From Hymenopus coronatus (lineage: Eukaryota; Arthropoda; Insecta; Mantodea; Hymenopodidae), in assembly GCA_030762935.1 (NCBI GenBank), contig CM060890.1, forward strand, positions 68,326,765 through 68,390,764: 64,000 bases of DNA. Direction: 5' to 3'. Below the pieces are notes generated by a model that was not told where the DNA came from, did no database searches, and saw nothing but the letters and a program-made list of their open reading frames with translations. The position numbers and the translations under genes were made by a program. Below are positions 11,067 through 24,348 of this stretch, piece after piece. The stretch's first letter is position 1; every line of letters starts with the position of its first letter.

Positions 11067-11227
11067 ACCTGCGGAAAGAAAAACGTTCCAGTGAATTCCA
11101 ATGTTGTGAAGGCCATAACTCGGAAATGAAGCATTTCCGGACACATGTTATAATGAACTAATTTGATTGTCTACGTGTGGGAAATACATACCTGAAATTA
11201 TGCCCCGTATTTTTGAAACACCCTGCA
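11067..11227 (-). repeat. Right terminal inverted repeat of the 9.7-kb transposon
   Basis: Inverted counterpart of 9741-9900, lying upstream of the transposase start. It would therefore also hold the transposase promoter. Confidence 0.85.
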
Positions 11228-11499
11228 TCATGTGTTGTATTCGTTTTATAGCTTTGGCTGTGTTATTTTTGTAGAAGCACGCCATTTAAGGCTCTATTTG
11301 TGCGTATCGTGAGGCGATGACGTCACCCTGCCATTTTTATACATATTACTTTTGGCTTACATTGCGAAACAAAATGTTTTATTATTTTATACCATTATTT
11401 TAGGGCAATATGTTCCATTTTCTGTTGACTTGGTTTACATATCATTAAATCCTGCGTCATAACTAACAACAAAATGAAGAGCATTTTCTTGCTAATACT

Positions 11500-12780
11500 T
11501 GGTGTGCTATGCCAGCATATAGGAGAGTGGATGTACATCAGGAGAGCTCCGAAAGTGTGAGGAATAAGGACATAAGTGACCAAAGGAAAACCAAGACGTT
11601 ATGGAGGAAATATTCAACATATGCAAGAAATGGAAGAAAGATTGGGAAATAAAATGATTAACCTGGGAAGAGAAATTAAAGAAGAGATGCGGACGGAATT
11701 GTAGCAAATGAAGACAGAAGATCAGGGCTTACAGAAGAATGGAAACTCTGAAAGACAAACTTAGAAAATTCAGTCTTGTAATATCAGATGTACAGGAAAG
11801 AAGAGGGATATGGCTAATACAGGAGGCAAGGGAGATCCTAGAATGCCAACTTGAGATGGAGCTAAAAGGTTGGGAGATCGGGTCGGCAAATAAAGCGGGA
11901 GGCGGATGATTTTCGCTAGATTTGTATCAACACGATATACGAAATACTGAAGAGAACGAAGAACTTAAAGGAAATACTTATCGTTATAAATAAGTATTTA
12001 TCGGTGCAACAGAGAGAGTTAAAGAGAGAATTATTTCAACAAATGAAACAGCCAAAGTCGGAAGGAAAGCGTGTCTATATCTGCAATTGGAGTGATGGCA
12101 GAATTAGGGAGAGTTAGTGTTAGAGGCCAAATAATGGAGAGGGTGCTCAAGTACTTATAGCGTATTCAGCAATTGCCATAATCACATATGTTGAAAGTAT
12201 GTTTAAGGTGTCCGAAGTATAGGATGGAAAGTAATATTTGGATGGGTAAGATTAAGGAGCAGTTGAACAAGAATGGGCTAGAACATTTGTAATACACTAT
12301 GGACAATCCAAATAGGGGTTTTTGGAAAGAAGTGTGAGAAAGATTGGAGGATATGGATAAGACAGAATCTACAGGCACACATGAGAGGAGAAAATCGTTG
12401 CAATTGTACTACGGGGTAAAGGAAAATGCAGAAAGGAAGCATATCTTAAAATGTGCAGTAAAAATGAGAGATCTGGGCTGACATATTTCTGACTGGGGGT
12501 ATGAAAATTGAACGGTTTGAGAGGAGGTATAAGACAGGGACAATGTCCAATTTCTAGGGAGAATGAACTGCCTATAATACTTAAATGCAAAGGGACGAAT
12601 GACTGGAATGTGGATTTAATTAAACGGAAGTGTAGGAAGAATTTTAAGGAAAAAGGGCAATTACAAAGACTATAGGAATTATTTTGGAATGCTAGGATGA
12701 AATAGGCAAGGAAAACAGATGTATGATAAATGGTAAACTAATAGTTTTATAGAGGTAATGTAGTGATGAAATGTGTATGC
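11500..12780 (+). pseudogene. Decayed LINE (non-LTR retrotransposon) fragment
   Basis: Plus-strand translation in shifting frames gives a Lys/Glu-rich coiled-coil-like part (11600-11870, EEIFNICKKWKKDWEIK style) and, near 12400-12660, a string resembling the C-terminal region after the reverse transcriptase in insect LINEs: SLQLYYGVKENAERKHILKC, then GVWKL, then a Cys/His-type HILKC/LKCKGTNDWN segment. Stops and frameshifts are frequent, and no reverse-transcriptase catalytic block was found, so the middle is missing or unrecognisable. An (ATT)n tract follows about 85 bp beyond and could be the old 3' tail. The clade cannot be named. Confidence 0.5.
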
Positions 12781-12864
12781 TAAATGGATGTTAGTGGTAT
12801 TCCGGATAACGCCTGGTCCACAAGAATTTGCCACTAGTGCATTTTATGTAATTTAGCACTCAAA

Positions 12865-12894
12865 TAATTATTATTATTATTATTATTATTATTA
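12865..12894. repeat. (ATT)n microsatellite
   Basis: About ten ATT units followed by a short GAC/GAT run. Its position after the LINE fragment would suit a LINE tail. Confidence 0.85.
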
Positions 12895-12899
12895 TGACG

Positions 12900-14939
12900 A
12901 TGACGACGATTTATTTATTCAGGTGAAAACAAACTTTTAAACGTGCTCCATTGTATTACGTATCAACTTGACGGTAGTCTAAATAGTCTGTTTAGAAGAA
13001 CTATGAGGTCTGCGTTCACGCTGTAGTAATTTTGGATCACTGTGGTTTCGAACTTTTATTCAACTCTATGAGAATAAAAAGATGATATTGTATTTTACTG
13101 ATAAATATATGAAACAGGTACATACATTCAAGAGAGGTTTAACGATGTACTGTGTTGATGTCAAGAAAGTTTAACATATGTATTTTCGGTAAATTATTCA
13201 TATGGACCTTTTTAATGAAAAACGCCATGGAAAAATATGGGAAGCGGCTGCTAAAGAGTAGAACTTTTTTGTAATATAAAAATACATAATGATATCAAAA
13301 TTAATCTTGCGAGAATAGAAAGGAATTGGTTAGGTCTGCTTAAACTTAAGAGAAAAGAACTCCCGTTTAGAGTTCCTCCGAACATTTCGCCAGTCTAGCT
13401 CAACCACATTTCCTGTACACAAATAATGGTCTCCTTAAACTCTGTTGTGAATGTCTATCGAAGGGCTTTCCTATGTTTAAAGGAAAGACAAGAAAGAAGA
13501 GGATATTTAATGTTATAGGCACACAAAATATTTAATATGACCGTAAGCTATCACAGCCGATGTTATACTGTACTGAATGTCTTCCAGTTCAGAAGGTCGA
13601 AGAATAAAATTCGCGAAACTTGACGTTAAGTTCTCAACTGTAGAAAACTTCAAGCTTTACCCATGTAATTTTTGGGCAATTTATGACATTGTCTTATATA
13701 GTAATGCGTTGTACTCATTTATGCATAGCCTCAGCCTTTGCCATTTTGAACATTACCTCCAATTGTATGGATCTGCTTCACTGAAATTTCAAAAAATCTT
13801 AATAACCTCACCTTCTCGTGGTTTTGTTAAAAAAATCTTAAAATGTATGGATTCAAAGTACATTTAAATGTTCCACCTCCGTCCCAGTGTATCTTCTTTG
13901 ACCAAATTTGAAGTGCTCAGTATGCAAATAAATAAATAGGAGTAATAAAGCTTAATTTCTTTTTTGTATAATCCTTTTCTACCACTTTTCATTATTATGA
14001 ATGTATCACTGGCTGTGCTTTTTATCTATTTACTTAAACTTTCACAATAGGCTCTTGAAAGGCCATAAAGTAATCCAAGAATGTTCAGCGTTCGAGCTTA
14101 TGGTAGCAATTTTGTGTGGGTTATGGTGTTATTTTTAAGTGTGTGTTAGTAGCTATATTTAAAATTGGAATGATTTACCTTTAAAATGTGCTAATATTTA
14201 TAGAAAATATAATTATTATACACAAATATACAAGATGGAAAGAAGAAAGTTTACAAAATCAATTCCTTAAATTTTGAAAGTTTACAAAACTTGTGAATGG
14301 CAGTTGTTCCCAAAACTTTCGATAAAAGTAATTTTCTAAAAGGTTTAACTAGTGTAACATATATTACATTATTTAGGTTCAATCCTTTAATTTCATTGAA
14401 TTATTTTAGTGGAAATTCTAATAATTAAAAGTCGTTTTTCCATTTGAAATGTTTCAAATGGAGGACTGGAGATGTCTTAGAGGGATTATAGCTCTTATTC
14501 AAATTCTTTCTCTTTGCTTTGGAAAGCAGTGTTCTAATTTGCAGCATGTATAAATTTATTCTTCACAATATGTGAACTGGTGATACAGGATAGAATGTGC
14601 TATGCTGTTTATTTCGATATTGGCAAATGCGTTAAATGTTTTTGTTCTGATCGCGTTACGCTCACACTACAGCTTTTTGTTATCACATTCCCCGTGCTAT
14701 CAGAATTTCATAAGCACGAAAATCCACTTTAACAGGCTGTGGTTTAATATGTGTATATTCATATGCATTGTAAAGCACTTAAAATGTGTCATCATATTGG
14801 AAAATGATCTTAAATAGGGGTCTTTCATACCTATTTAATTAAATGACCCTGATTCATGACTAGTGACTAAGAAAGTTTAATTTGAGTAAATTTTTATTCA
14901 TTAGTATTTGTTTATAGCACTTAACGCCCGCTTTATTTC
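12900..14939. other. AT-rich stretch, no supported gene
   Basis: Includes a 96-residue plus-strand frame at 13577-13867 and a 71-residue frame at 14602-14817. Neither has a recognisable domain or convincing splice context, and chance frames of this length are expected in 64 kb. No repeats recognised. Confidence 0.45.
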
Positions 14940-15104
14940 AGATGACATCGCAGGCAATGACACTGCTTATACATGACATGGTGATGGAGCACCGGTGGAA
15001 TGCAATTGTGGTGGAAAAAGAAGAACCCGGGGAAAACCTGGCTCTCCGCCGCTTTGTCCACCACAAATCCCAAATGCGGTCGCCTGGGCCGCGGCCCGTT
15101 CCTT
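14940..15104 (-). mobile_element. SINE family A, copy (partial head)
   Basis: Shares the core GCCGCTTTGTCCACCACAAAT (located near 15048) with copies near 17550 and 45970, preceded by GGGGAAAACCTGGCT. The tRNA-like head expected on the right is truncated at about 15104 by CGCCTGGGCCGCGGCCC. Confidence 0.65.
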
Positions 15105-17489
15105 AAGGTGTCTTCTTTTATGTTTTTATTTATCGTATTTTTAAATGTAATCGATATCAATCTTAAAATGTTAATATTATAATATACTCTGTTTCTACAA
15201 CTTAGGAATTTCCTATGTGAGTGTATGGGATAAATGAGGAGAAATAATCAAGGCGCAAAAATATTAAACTGAAAAGTGAAAATGGTTAGTTTTTAAGATC
15301 CAATAAATCCGATCCCATAAATACTAGCTTCCAAACAACCTTTCAAAGTATCTAGCATAAAGTAAGCAAACAGAAAATTTCCAATTATGTATATTTTTTC
15401 GTTGCTTTGGATCAGTTTGTAAAAAGTGCATTGAATCGGTTTGTGTAAAAAAAAAAAAAAAAAAAAAAAAGGGGCCCTGGCCCCCAAAAACTCAAATTTG
15501 TCAAAATTTCGATTCCTATAGGTATTTAAAAACATAGGTTTTGTACTATACACATTTCGTTTTGCATCGGATTATTTTCGCATTATATAGTGCCAAGTGT
15601 CCCCATAGATTATATTCTCTCAGCAAGTTTGCAACTTCCTAATTCAGCAAATATAGACAAGAGAATGGAGGATTGGCGTTTCTAATAAGGCAGTGAACCC
15701 ACCTGTGATGAATGACTACTTTGGACTCTTTTTAAAGGTTTAATAAAGGTTTATTCTTTGAAGGTTAAGTTTTGGCCCCAGGTATTTCGAAATGCTAATC
15801 ATATATAACGCAGAAAATACTAGTCGGGTACTACATTTTATTTTATACGTTTTTCCGCAGTGTTTAACTAATATGTTGAGTTCTTTATTACGTACCTACT
15901 ACGATAACTGAGGGAAACATAAATCGAGCGTGAGGCGTAGAGACATAAGGTGAGCTTTATACTTAATATTTTAAACAATTGCTCCTTTGGCTTCAATAAT
16001 TTAAATGTAAAGCTGAACAAAGATATGTTTTATTAGCGATTTATTTGATAGGACAATTCTGAATCTGTGCCTTTAGACAGCACCATAGCTTTAAATGTGT
16101 TAACAATGACCACAGCTGTAAGCCCGCCTTTACTATGAGTACATACGCCGCATGATGACACGGCCAGCGTGTGCGAAAGAGAAGCATGCGCGTGATACCT
16201 ACCTATCGTATTACTAACGTACCATGGTTCAACATACGGTAGGAGGCGGTCAACAGCGTTTGTCTCTGAACCAGCCCGAATATCATGGCATCCATAATTT
16301 AGAAAAACCCCGGCACTGTGAGGAAAAGGGTTCTCCTTGAACGATGCTTGTATTTTATTACAGCGTGAGATCGTTCTTTTAATTTTCATTAAATTAAGTA
16401 AAACGTGTTACGGGCAAGAAAAATGTTCTCTTTAGACGAGAGTTTGTTCACTGGAGGTACATGATTCTCAGACTCGTCAAAGACAATTTTATGTAGTTTT
16501 AAATTGTAATATTTAAATTGGCATGGTGTGATAGCTTGGCTTGGCAAAAGGCACCCGTGTAGACTGGGCGGAGAACCTTTGTTTGGAGTTGTGGTAGAAG
16601 AACTGCGGGTTGACTTCGACCCAGGTCAGGTTGTAGTACCCACCAGTAGCAGTTTTCTTTGTGCTTGTTACTATTTCATGCACATTTTTTTCCCGATGTG
16701 TTGGAAGTAGTACAATCATTCATTTTTTATTATTCTTAGTATTTATTAAGCATCTCTTATATTTTAATTACTTATTCTTTTATTCATATGCTTCCATTCT
16801 TAAATGTTATTAATTTTATTCTTATCCAAATCTATATAAAGTTTTTCTTGGTGATTGAGAAAGAACTCACATTTCGAATGTTTAAAGTTACTTTGTTTAA
16901 TGTGTTCCACTTAAATTCGCAAAATACTAAATATTAAGTTTGTATGAATATCTCATTCTTATAAAATGGCTTTCTAATTGTAATAAATTGTATATACGCA
17001 CATGCATGTTCAAAGGAAACTCAGCATTGTATTCTTACTGAATGTAAATGATCTCCAAGTCTTTCCCCAACTCTCCTCGTCCGTTTATTAGATGGGAGCT
17101 AACGAGGCACGTCTACGCTTTCCAATTATGTCCTATATGGATATGTATAATAATATGTACATGGAAACGCTAAATAAGTACACGTGCTTTCCCCATAAAC
17201 GGTTAATATGGAAAGCCAGCCCGTCGTGAAAGATAGGCCATAAATTATTGAGCCCCACAAACTTTATAAATAATGCTCTTTTACTTTTCCAGTAGGCGCG
17301 TTGGATATTTCCGCGTAAGCACTCAGTTCCTACCTATCTTTGTAGTATGCTGTTGTGACTTCCTATTAATACATAATTGGTGCAAGTTTTCTATAATATA
17401 TTATGTTAAAGCCCAATGGAAATTAGCAGTGTGTGTTCTAGCAATGTAGAACAACCTGAGTTTTTGTAGAGTATATAACCCCCTCTTTT
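15105..17489. other. Intergenic stretch with a poly-A run; no gene supported
   Basis: Contains a 24-base A run (15447-15470) followed directly by GGGGCCCTGGCCCCC, a short GC palindrome. A 118-residue minus-strand frame (16033-16389) and a 68-residue one (16513-16719) lie in locally GC-richer blocks. Neither resembles a family I know, and they may be parts of unrecognised repeats. Confidence 0.4.
15447..15470. repeat. Poly-A run with adjacent GC palindrome
   Basis: 24 A bases followed by GGGGCCCTGGCCCCC. This could be a retroposed 3' tail, but no element body could be identified to its left. Confidence 0.8.
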
Positions 17490-17652
17490 ACTACATAGGC
17501 ACCGCCGGCGATGGCGGGGGAAACCGACAATTCGGAGAAAACCCAGCTCTGCGCCGCTTTGTCCACCAAAATCCCATTCGGTCGTCTGGGATCGAACCCG
17601 GATCACCTTGGTGAAAGACGAGTGGTCTAACCACTTGGATACGGCGCGGCTC
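17490..17652 (-). mobile_element. SINE family A, copy with intact-looking tRNA head
   Basis: On the minus strand it begins GCCGCGCCGTATCCAAGTGG, with A-box-like (TATCCAAGTGG) and B-box-like (GGGTTCGATCCC near 17590) promoter parts. The family body follows (GTGGACAAAGCGGCG, TTTCTCCGAATT, GGTTTCCCCCGCC). It is short and seems 3'-truncated relative to 45735-46075. Confidence 0.75.
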
Positions 17653-20611
17653 TCAACCTGTAGTAGCTTTAAACACGTGGCTATACATTTATTGTAAGCA
17701 AATATTCAGAAATCGGTATGAATGCCAATAATTATGTTGCGAAAATATAGACACAGCTGCCAAAACCTTAAAACTCGTTAGACTTCTCTGCAGAAATGAG
17801 ATAATAATGGTATTTTAATGATTCGATATTAGAAAAAGATTTACCAGCTTCCATTGTTTTAGCAGGCTTGCATTGTATTGGGATGTGCAGTTTCTTGGCG
17901 CAATATTTTGCAATAAATGACTACACTACAAAATTTCAGGACTTCCATACATCTAAGTATCACCTTTGCATAAATGAAAAAGAAATATTGCAATTGAAAT
18001 GTAATACCAATTGCATGGTTAGGAGTCCAACCTGCACACACATATCCGATGGCTAGAAAGTATTTCAGATTAATATATATGTTGCGTTAGATCACTCTGA
18101 GCCAATGCAACACTAAATCTGAGCTGCTCTACGGCATAAATTCCTCTCTCGCAACTGCCCAGACCCTCCAGCCGTTCTGTAATGGCAGCAGGAGTTTGCT
18201 TTGTTTCATCTTATTGCAACAAATAGGTATTAAGTTACTACTCACCATAAGATGTACAGAGTGTGTGTGTGTGTGTGTAATTAATGGTAAGTCGAAATAA
18301 TGAACACGTACAGAATTGCTTGTTTCTCTCCCAAAGCAGTTAAAACATTGTTCTTACACAGCTTCACTGCTAAAACCAATAATGCCTATGATAAATCACC
18401 CTTGGAAAGATAGACATACTTTAGGGATTGGAACAGCCCAAAAGTTTTAATTTGTAACTTGAGACATAACAGTAAAAACAGATTACCAGGAGAGCTTGAG
18501 CCCAACGGAGCAAGACATGTCCACCCCTTCTTTATTCACTCCACTGTGTCTGTTTAGCTGTGTACATGACAAATAACACAGGCAGTTGGCGACATTTAAT
18601 TGACAGCAATTATCAGTATTGAAAACACATGCAATTATTTTGCAACCCATATTTTCAATATAATAGATGTCCCATTACAGTTACGATTACAAATAATTAC
18701 ATTACAGAGCAATGCTTCTGTTGAAACTACAGGGAACGCGGTTCGCAACTTGACTATTTCCCAAATTTAGAGTGTTTGAAGCTCTATTTTAGTGTTTGAT
18801 TCCACATACACATATACTGAACAATATGCTACAGTTTGTACTAGTGTCAAGAAAAAGTTTAAACGTTTTACTATAGACTCGAAAAAGATTTGTGAAACCT
18901 CATTTGACGAAGAAACACAGCAAAATGTATTTTGGTAATCGCTAATCGCCGAGTTGGTTCCGTCACTTGCCATCATGAGTAACAGTCTTGATGACAACTC
19001 CAGATGGAATGAGGAGACGCCAACTTCCCCTCTGTTTACTAGCTCCCCAGGGCTGAACTATAACATTACTAAATGCATATATAGATAATAATAAAATATA
19101 TATGTAATTAATAATGATTCCATTATTTGCAGCGTTTCCGGTGATGCTAGGCTCAGTTTATCAACAGATATTCGACATTAAAGCTTGTCTTTGAAAACTA
19201 TAAGATCAGAAAAATCTTGACTAAATGCTTGATCTGAATTCAACAGAACTTCGTTACATATGCACTGCTTCTACTGAACAAGCCTTGTTTGGATCTATCT
19301 TGCATAGCAAATGTTAATGTTAAATTGGTTGGTGATTATAGTTATGAAATTAATTAATCTGAATTGAGAGAAAAATTAATGTTTTGATATTTGTTGTAAA
19401 TAACTATTATATCTAGTTTACAAAGCCATAAACCGGCAGCTGTGATATATTGTTTATATATCTTGTATACATATATAACTCTGCCACCGGGTGATACCCA
19501 CTTGCAGAGAAATATACATACATACATACATACATACATACATACATACATACCTACCTACCTACCTACCTACCTACCTACCTACCTACCTACCTACCTA
19601 CCTACCTACCTACCTACCTACCTACATAAAAAAATCGAGCTCTACTTAATTCTTCTCTGCTAGTGAAAGATGGTATCTTAACTTTGATGTTTCCAAATAC
19701 TTATGTTTGCTTCACATTAAACTTTCACATCAAAGAATGATATGACTGAAGCGGTTACTGATATAACCGGTGCCCAAAATTCAAGATGTCTTAATCTGTC
19801 TAGCATTAAAAGTACTGCAAATATTGACTCATTCATCACCCATTCCACAGCATTTTCACACTTAAAAATGTCATTGCCCTCCCAGAGTCTTTTGAGAAAG
19901 TGGAATGGATAAAGGTAGGACACAAGCTAATCGTGCCCAGTCTGTTACTTGGAGCGATACTTGACCATAGCTACCAGCGCTGAACCTTGACGTGATTATC
20001 TTCTCCTTTCACTGTCTTAAAAAAGACACTTTAATAAAGAATAGAAACGCGGCATGCGGCTGAATTTTAAGAACTTGATTGAGGGTGTCACTCAAAATAT
20101 CTATTAGCATTGTTCCCATCACCAAATTAAGTCTCCTTAATGTACACTATTGGGAATTATTACATTTAAGCAATCGCATCATCTTATGAAATCTATAAGC
20201 TCATAACTATTTCATCAAATTTACTAACTCACTTCCGAGGGCTAATCAGGTTGTAGAATGTCTAGAGTCTTGAATTCATTTCTGCATTCCAGTATGGTAC
20301 TACCATAAACAGCGGTGATTTAACGGAACTAGCAATTTATTGAATTAATTCATTTCAAACTTCGCGTTTCCATAAAAAAATGCAATTAAATATAATAAAT
20401 CTCTAAGATATTATTAACTGCACATATAGGCTACGTCGCTCCGGGTGGGGAAGACATTCCCTCGATTATCTTAATAGGACCTTTACAGACATAGAGTAAG
20501 ATGATGCCAAATACGTTCGGTTTGGCACAATCAACTGTGGAATTGAAAAGAAGGGGCTGCTATTTTAATCTTAACCGTGTAAAAAAGAGTTAAGCTTCTG
20601 AAGAAAAAAAA
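17653..20611. other. Long AT-rich stretch, no supported gene
   Basis: Nearly 3 kb with short overlapping frames on both strands (60-76 residues) and no domain. It includes a short (TG)n near 18261-18279 and the compound microsatellite listed separately. Confidence 0.45.
19514..19625. repeat. Compound (CATA)n(CTAC)n microsatellite
   Basis: About ten CATA units change at about 19552 to some eighteen CTAC units. The frames crossing it (repeats of MYVC or LPTY) are translation of the repeat, not proteins. Confidence 0.95.
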
Positions 20612-21400
20612 AACTCATATGTTCTATTTACATAACTTTTTCTGTATCTCTAACAAATTCTTGCTAAAAAGGTTATTCTTCTATCTACTTCATTGTAATC
20701 GAGATAAACATCAGCAGATATGTTCCTAGTACTTGCTGTCTTGCAAGTAGAAGGAAAATACACTAGGCTAAAGCGATATACACATTTTTTTGAAAGCTGG
20801 TTGCCATGTGATTGAAATCCATTTCTTTGCATTACCAAGGGTTGACATATTTCTGTAAGAAAAAATATTTTAAACCGAAACCAATAACAAGGAATGTCAC
20901 TAAGATCAACAATGCCATAAAAAATATATATGACCTATATTTTGTGATTTAAAATCTACATTTTTGGTGTGGTACGTTTTTGTCTTTCTCTTATGGCTTA
21001 CCAGTTATTCAAAATTGAGCAACATTCGTCCAGAGGTCTTTACAGGATATTTACCGAGAAAATTTAAGATGCACATTTTATTTTTCATGTAAATATCTTT
21101 AATATACGGTATTTTATTAAAAATCGTTATAGCTATTTTTGAGAAAATAAAAAAAATCTATATTTTTTCCCTGTAAGGGATAATTTGGGGAGGGAGAATT
21201 TTCCTCAAAATCTTCGTGTTGCATACTTAGAAGATGCTAACCAGGGATATCAAGTTTGGGGTTATACTGATGCCGTGTTAACAGGCACACGGAACGTTTT
21301 TCTAAAAATGCTTTTCGAATGCAGGGTAACCTAAAACGTATATTCCCAGTGAAATCTCGGTATAAGTTTTTGGTGGAATGTACCATGTACTAATAATATA
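20612..21400 (+). repeat. R1k repeat, copy D
   Basis: Forward copy: ATGTTCTATTTACATAACTTT start, TTATTCTTCTATCTACTTC near 20671, TTTTTGTCTTTCTCTTATGG near 20978, ATCTTCGTGTTGCATAC near 21211, and the end GGTGGAATGTACCATGTAC near 21372. The internal CA tract is unexpanded here (GGCACACGG near 21282). Confidence 0.8.
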
Positions 21401-21576
21401 TATAAATAAATAAATAAAATGCATTTAAAAATTCCTACACTCTGTCATCATTGTCTTTCAAAGAGAAGTCCTGATTTGCCTCCAGTTAGTATTCTTCCTT
21501 TATATATTTAAATATATTTGTATTAGCTTGTGTAATGAACAAACTCATCGTGAATGAATGAAATAAGCCAAAGAAC

Positions 21577-22110
21577 TTGATTACTTGTAACAGGGTCATT
21601 ACAAAAATGATGACTCCGAAGACCAAAATTATTTTAGTATACCTGGGCACGCCAAACTCGATCAAAACTGAAGGTCATGTTGACATTTTTTTTTTTTTCG
21701 ATTACCGCGGTGTCGTGCATTCAATAGTTCTTGTCAGAAGGTCAGATGGATTCTGCACCACGATAACGCACCAGCTCACAAGGCTATTACTGCGAATTTC
21801 TGGCCAAAAACTAGGCAAATTTCATCAAACAACCACCGTATTCACCCGATCTACCTCCTCCTGATTTCTTTTTCTTTCCAAAACTCAAGTTACCACTTCG
21901 AGGCACCTGTTTTCAGTCGATTGAAGACATAAAGGAAAATTCGCGGCGACGATTGACATGGATTCCTAAAAGTGCCTACTAAAAATGTTTGTTGATTGGA
22001 TTATTCGTTGGCATAAATATATAATTTAAGAAGGGGCCTACTTTGAAGGCGATAAAATAAAATTGCATGAATAATTCATTTTTTGTGTTTTATTGGCAAT
22101 TTACCGGAAC
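21577..22110 (+). pseudogene. Mariner-family transposase relic
   Basis: Plus-strand translation gives, in shifting frames, PKTKI...SIKTEGHVDIFFFFDYRGVVH (near 21620-21720), HHDNAPAHKAI (near 21760-21785, the second catalytic Asp region), a PPDFFFFPKLKL-like stretch near 21860-21890, FQSIEDIKENS near 21910 and EGAYFEGD-like residues near 22035. This is the usual order in mariner transposases. The N-terminal half and the first catalytic Asp are missing, and there are frameshifts and stops, so it is dead. Confidence 0.7.
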
Positions 22111-22380
22111 TTTCTTGACAGTACTATAATACTTATGTAGATTAAAATATTAAAATATCCGAAAGCTAAGTAGCAAATATGTGTCCAGGCTCAGGAGTAA
22201 GTTTATTATACTACAGGATTACAAAGAAATAGAGAACAAATGTACTGAAATAAAATAGTAAAATTAGAAAGAATGACATTAATTTTTATAAAAGTAGACA
22301 TCGGGCACTTAAATAAATGGATGTAAATACCAAAAGTGTACATATTATGTAGAAATAAAATTGAAAAAAACAGCACAAAA

Positions 22381-23180
22381 TCTTATGTGTTCCATTCACG
22401 TAAATTTCTCTACTTCTCGGTAATTATTGTAAACACAAACATATTCCTCTATATACTTCATGCTAATCGAGCTAAACATTAGCAGAAATGCCCTTATTGC
22501 TTGCTTCCTTGTAAGTAAAGGGGAAACAAGGGAATACACTAGGCTAAATCGATAGTCAATTTTTTAATAGCTGGTTGCCATGTGGATGATATCCGCTTCT
22601 TTACATTACCAGGTTCTGACAAGTTCCAATGAGAAAATTTCAAGTATTTTAAAGCGGAAATCAAAAAAACAAGAAATGATTTGGAAACGGCCAGTCCCAC
22701 TAAAAGCATGTATCTAACATAAATGATGTATTTTAACAAGATCTACATCTATATCTTACGGTTTTCCAGAATTCAGAAAAAAATTATTCAGAATAAAGAG
22801 GTCTTCAGAGGCTATTCACAGAAAATTAAAGATATACAGGTTATTTGTCATGTAAATATCTCTTAATATATGGTATTTTAACCAAAATCGTTAAAACCAT
22901 TTTTGAGAAAATCAAAATTTTAAATTTTTTTCCCATATAAAGGGTATTTGGGTTTGGGTGGACGATTTTACTAAAAATCTTCGTGTTGCATCATTGGAAG
23001 GTACTAAACTTAAATTCCAAGTTCGATATTTTACCGACTTGTTGGTGTGGTGTTTACACACACACACACAATGGTTTATTTGAATACCGGGGACCCTAAA
23101 CTTGTATTTCCGGTGACATCTCGGTATTGAATTTTTGGGTGGGGTGCAGTACCTTCTCTATATATGTATAGAAAATAAAA
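22381..23180 (+). repeat. R1k repeat, copy E
   Basis: Forward copy from TTATGTGTTCCATTCACG to the end GTATAGAAAATAAAAAG. It has a (CA)7-type tract near 23056 at the usual internal position and AATCTTCGTGTTGCATCATT near 22977. The start end is well preserved; the palindromic end is partly eroded. Confidence 0.85.
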
Positions 23181-24348
23181 AGCAACAATTTAGCTAAAAT
23201 AAAGCTCTATACGAAATGGGAATGAAATATCCAGATGTTTTGTTTTATATAAAAACAAAATAGTTTGGGCGCTACATTGTTCAAGTATAGCGTATACCAA
23301 TGAACGGCAGACTAAAGAGCATACAAAACTTTCGAGAGATAACAGAAAATATTCAGGGAGTAATTTATTATGAAATGCGATGATTTTGACATATAATCAC
23401 GTTTTTGCTCCATGAAAACCCTAGAAGTTTTGCAGCCATAAGCGTAAGAAGTACAGCCTATAGTGAGCTAATTTCCCTCAAAGCGCTGTTAAGTCTGACA
23501 TATCTTGAGGACATTTTTAAATATAAAAGCTTAAACATTTTTATGCAACTATAACGTATTACATAATTGTTATTTGTGTTAGGTTCTCTTCGAAGAAAAT
23601 TGCTTACATCAAACAGAGCAACTCTTACGATTTAATTATTTTCAGTCCAGTTATTGTATTATGTGCACAATTATAGATAAAAAGTTTACATTGCCTTTTC
23701 CTATCAAGAAGTTAAAGGCTGCTGCCACTCTCAGCGACTGCGAAAAGTACATATTTTGATATAAAGAGAGGCAATATTGATTGCGAGAGGGTGAGAAAGG
23801 GCCTGGGGGGGGGAAGGTGGCAGAGGCCCATTTGTATCTTACGTCCCAGAAACTTTTGATTCCATCAACTGTGATGTATGCTTCCACGTGATTTCGTCAT
23901 AAGCGAAAATGCTCCTTTATTATGGTCATTTTTTGTCCTACGCCATAAGATATCGTCGGGCAGCATTACACTATTTAAAATGACATTGACAAAGTTAACC
24001 TCTGTTAGGAAAACATGAAATGAATCACTTGTCATTGCAAGAAAAAAACCTAATATGTGCTGTGAATTAACGCTAGTAGATTCCAAGTAGATAAATCTAG
24101 ATTTATCTCCACATTGGCGCCATAAGTGTCTGTGTTCAGTGACCTGAGAAGCGTTTTATTTGATGTGAGAATAAATTGTGCCATTCTTAGATTTACTAGA
24201 ATTCTCTGTAAATATCAACAATGACTATCCTAATTAGGAGAGGAAATGCGTATTATGAAGTAGGGGAAGCATATTCATGAATTATGTATAATGTGTGTTG
24301 AGGGAAGAAAAATTGTGTTTCTAGGGTAGCCAACCATTTTGAAAAAAA
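23181..24348. other. AT-rich stretch, no supported gene
   Basis: Two minus-strand frames (78 and 73 residues at 23651-24086) have no recognisable domain. A GGGGGGGG tract lies near 23806. No repeat blocks recognised. Confidence 0.45.

Larger units (their letters stand above)
9741..11227 (-). mobile_element. Near-complete Tc1/mariner/IS630-type DNA transposon with long inverted repeats
   Basis: About 1.49 kb. The ends GAGTGTTTCAAAAATACG (left) and the complement of CGTATTTTTGAAACACCC (right) begin inverted repeats that stay nearly identical for about 160 bp, to the CCGCAGGT block at 9893-9900 and its complement near 11067. One transposase frame runs leftward between them. The arms show only a few substitutions by eye, which points to a fairly recent insertion. 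A TA target duplication is plausible on the left (TA at 9739-9740), but the right flank reads CA, so it is not confirmed. Confidence 0.85.
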
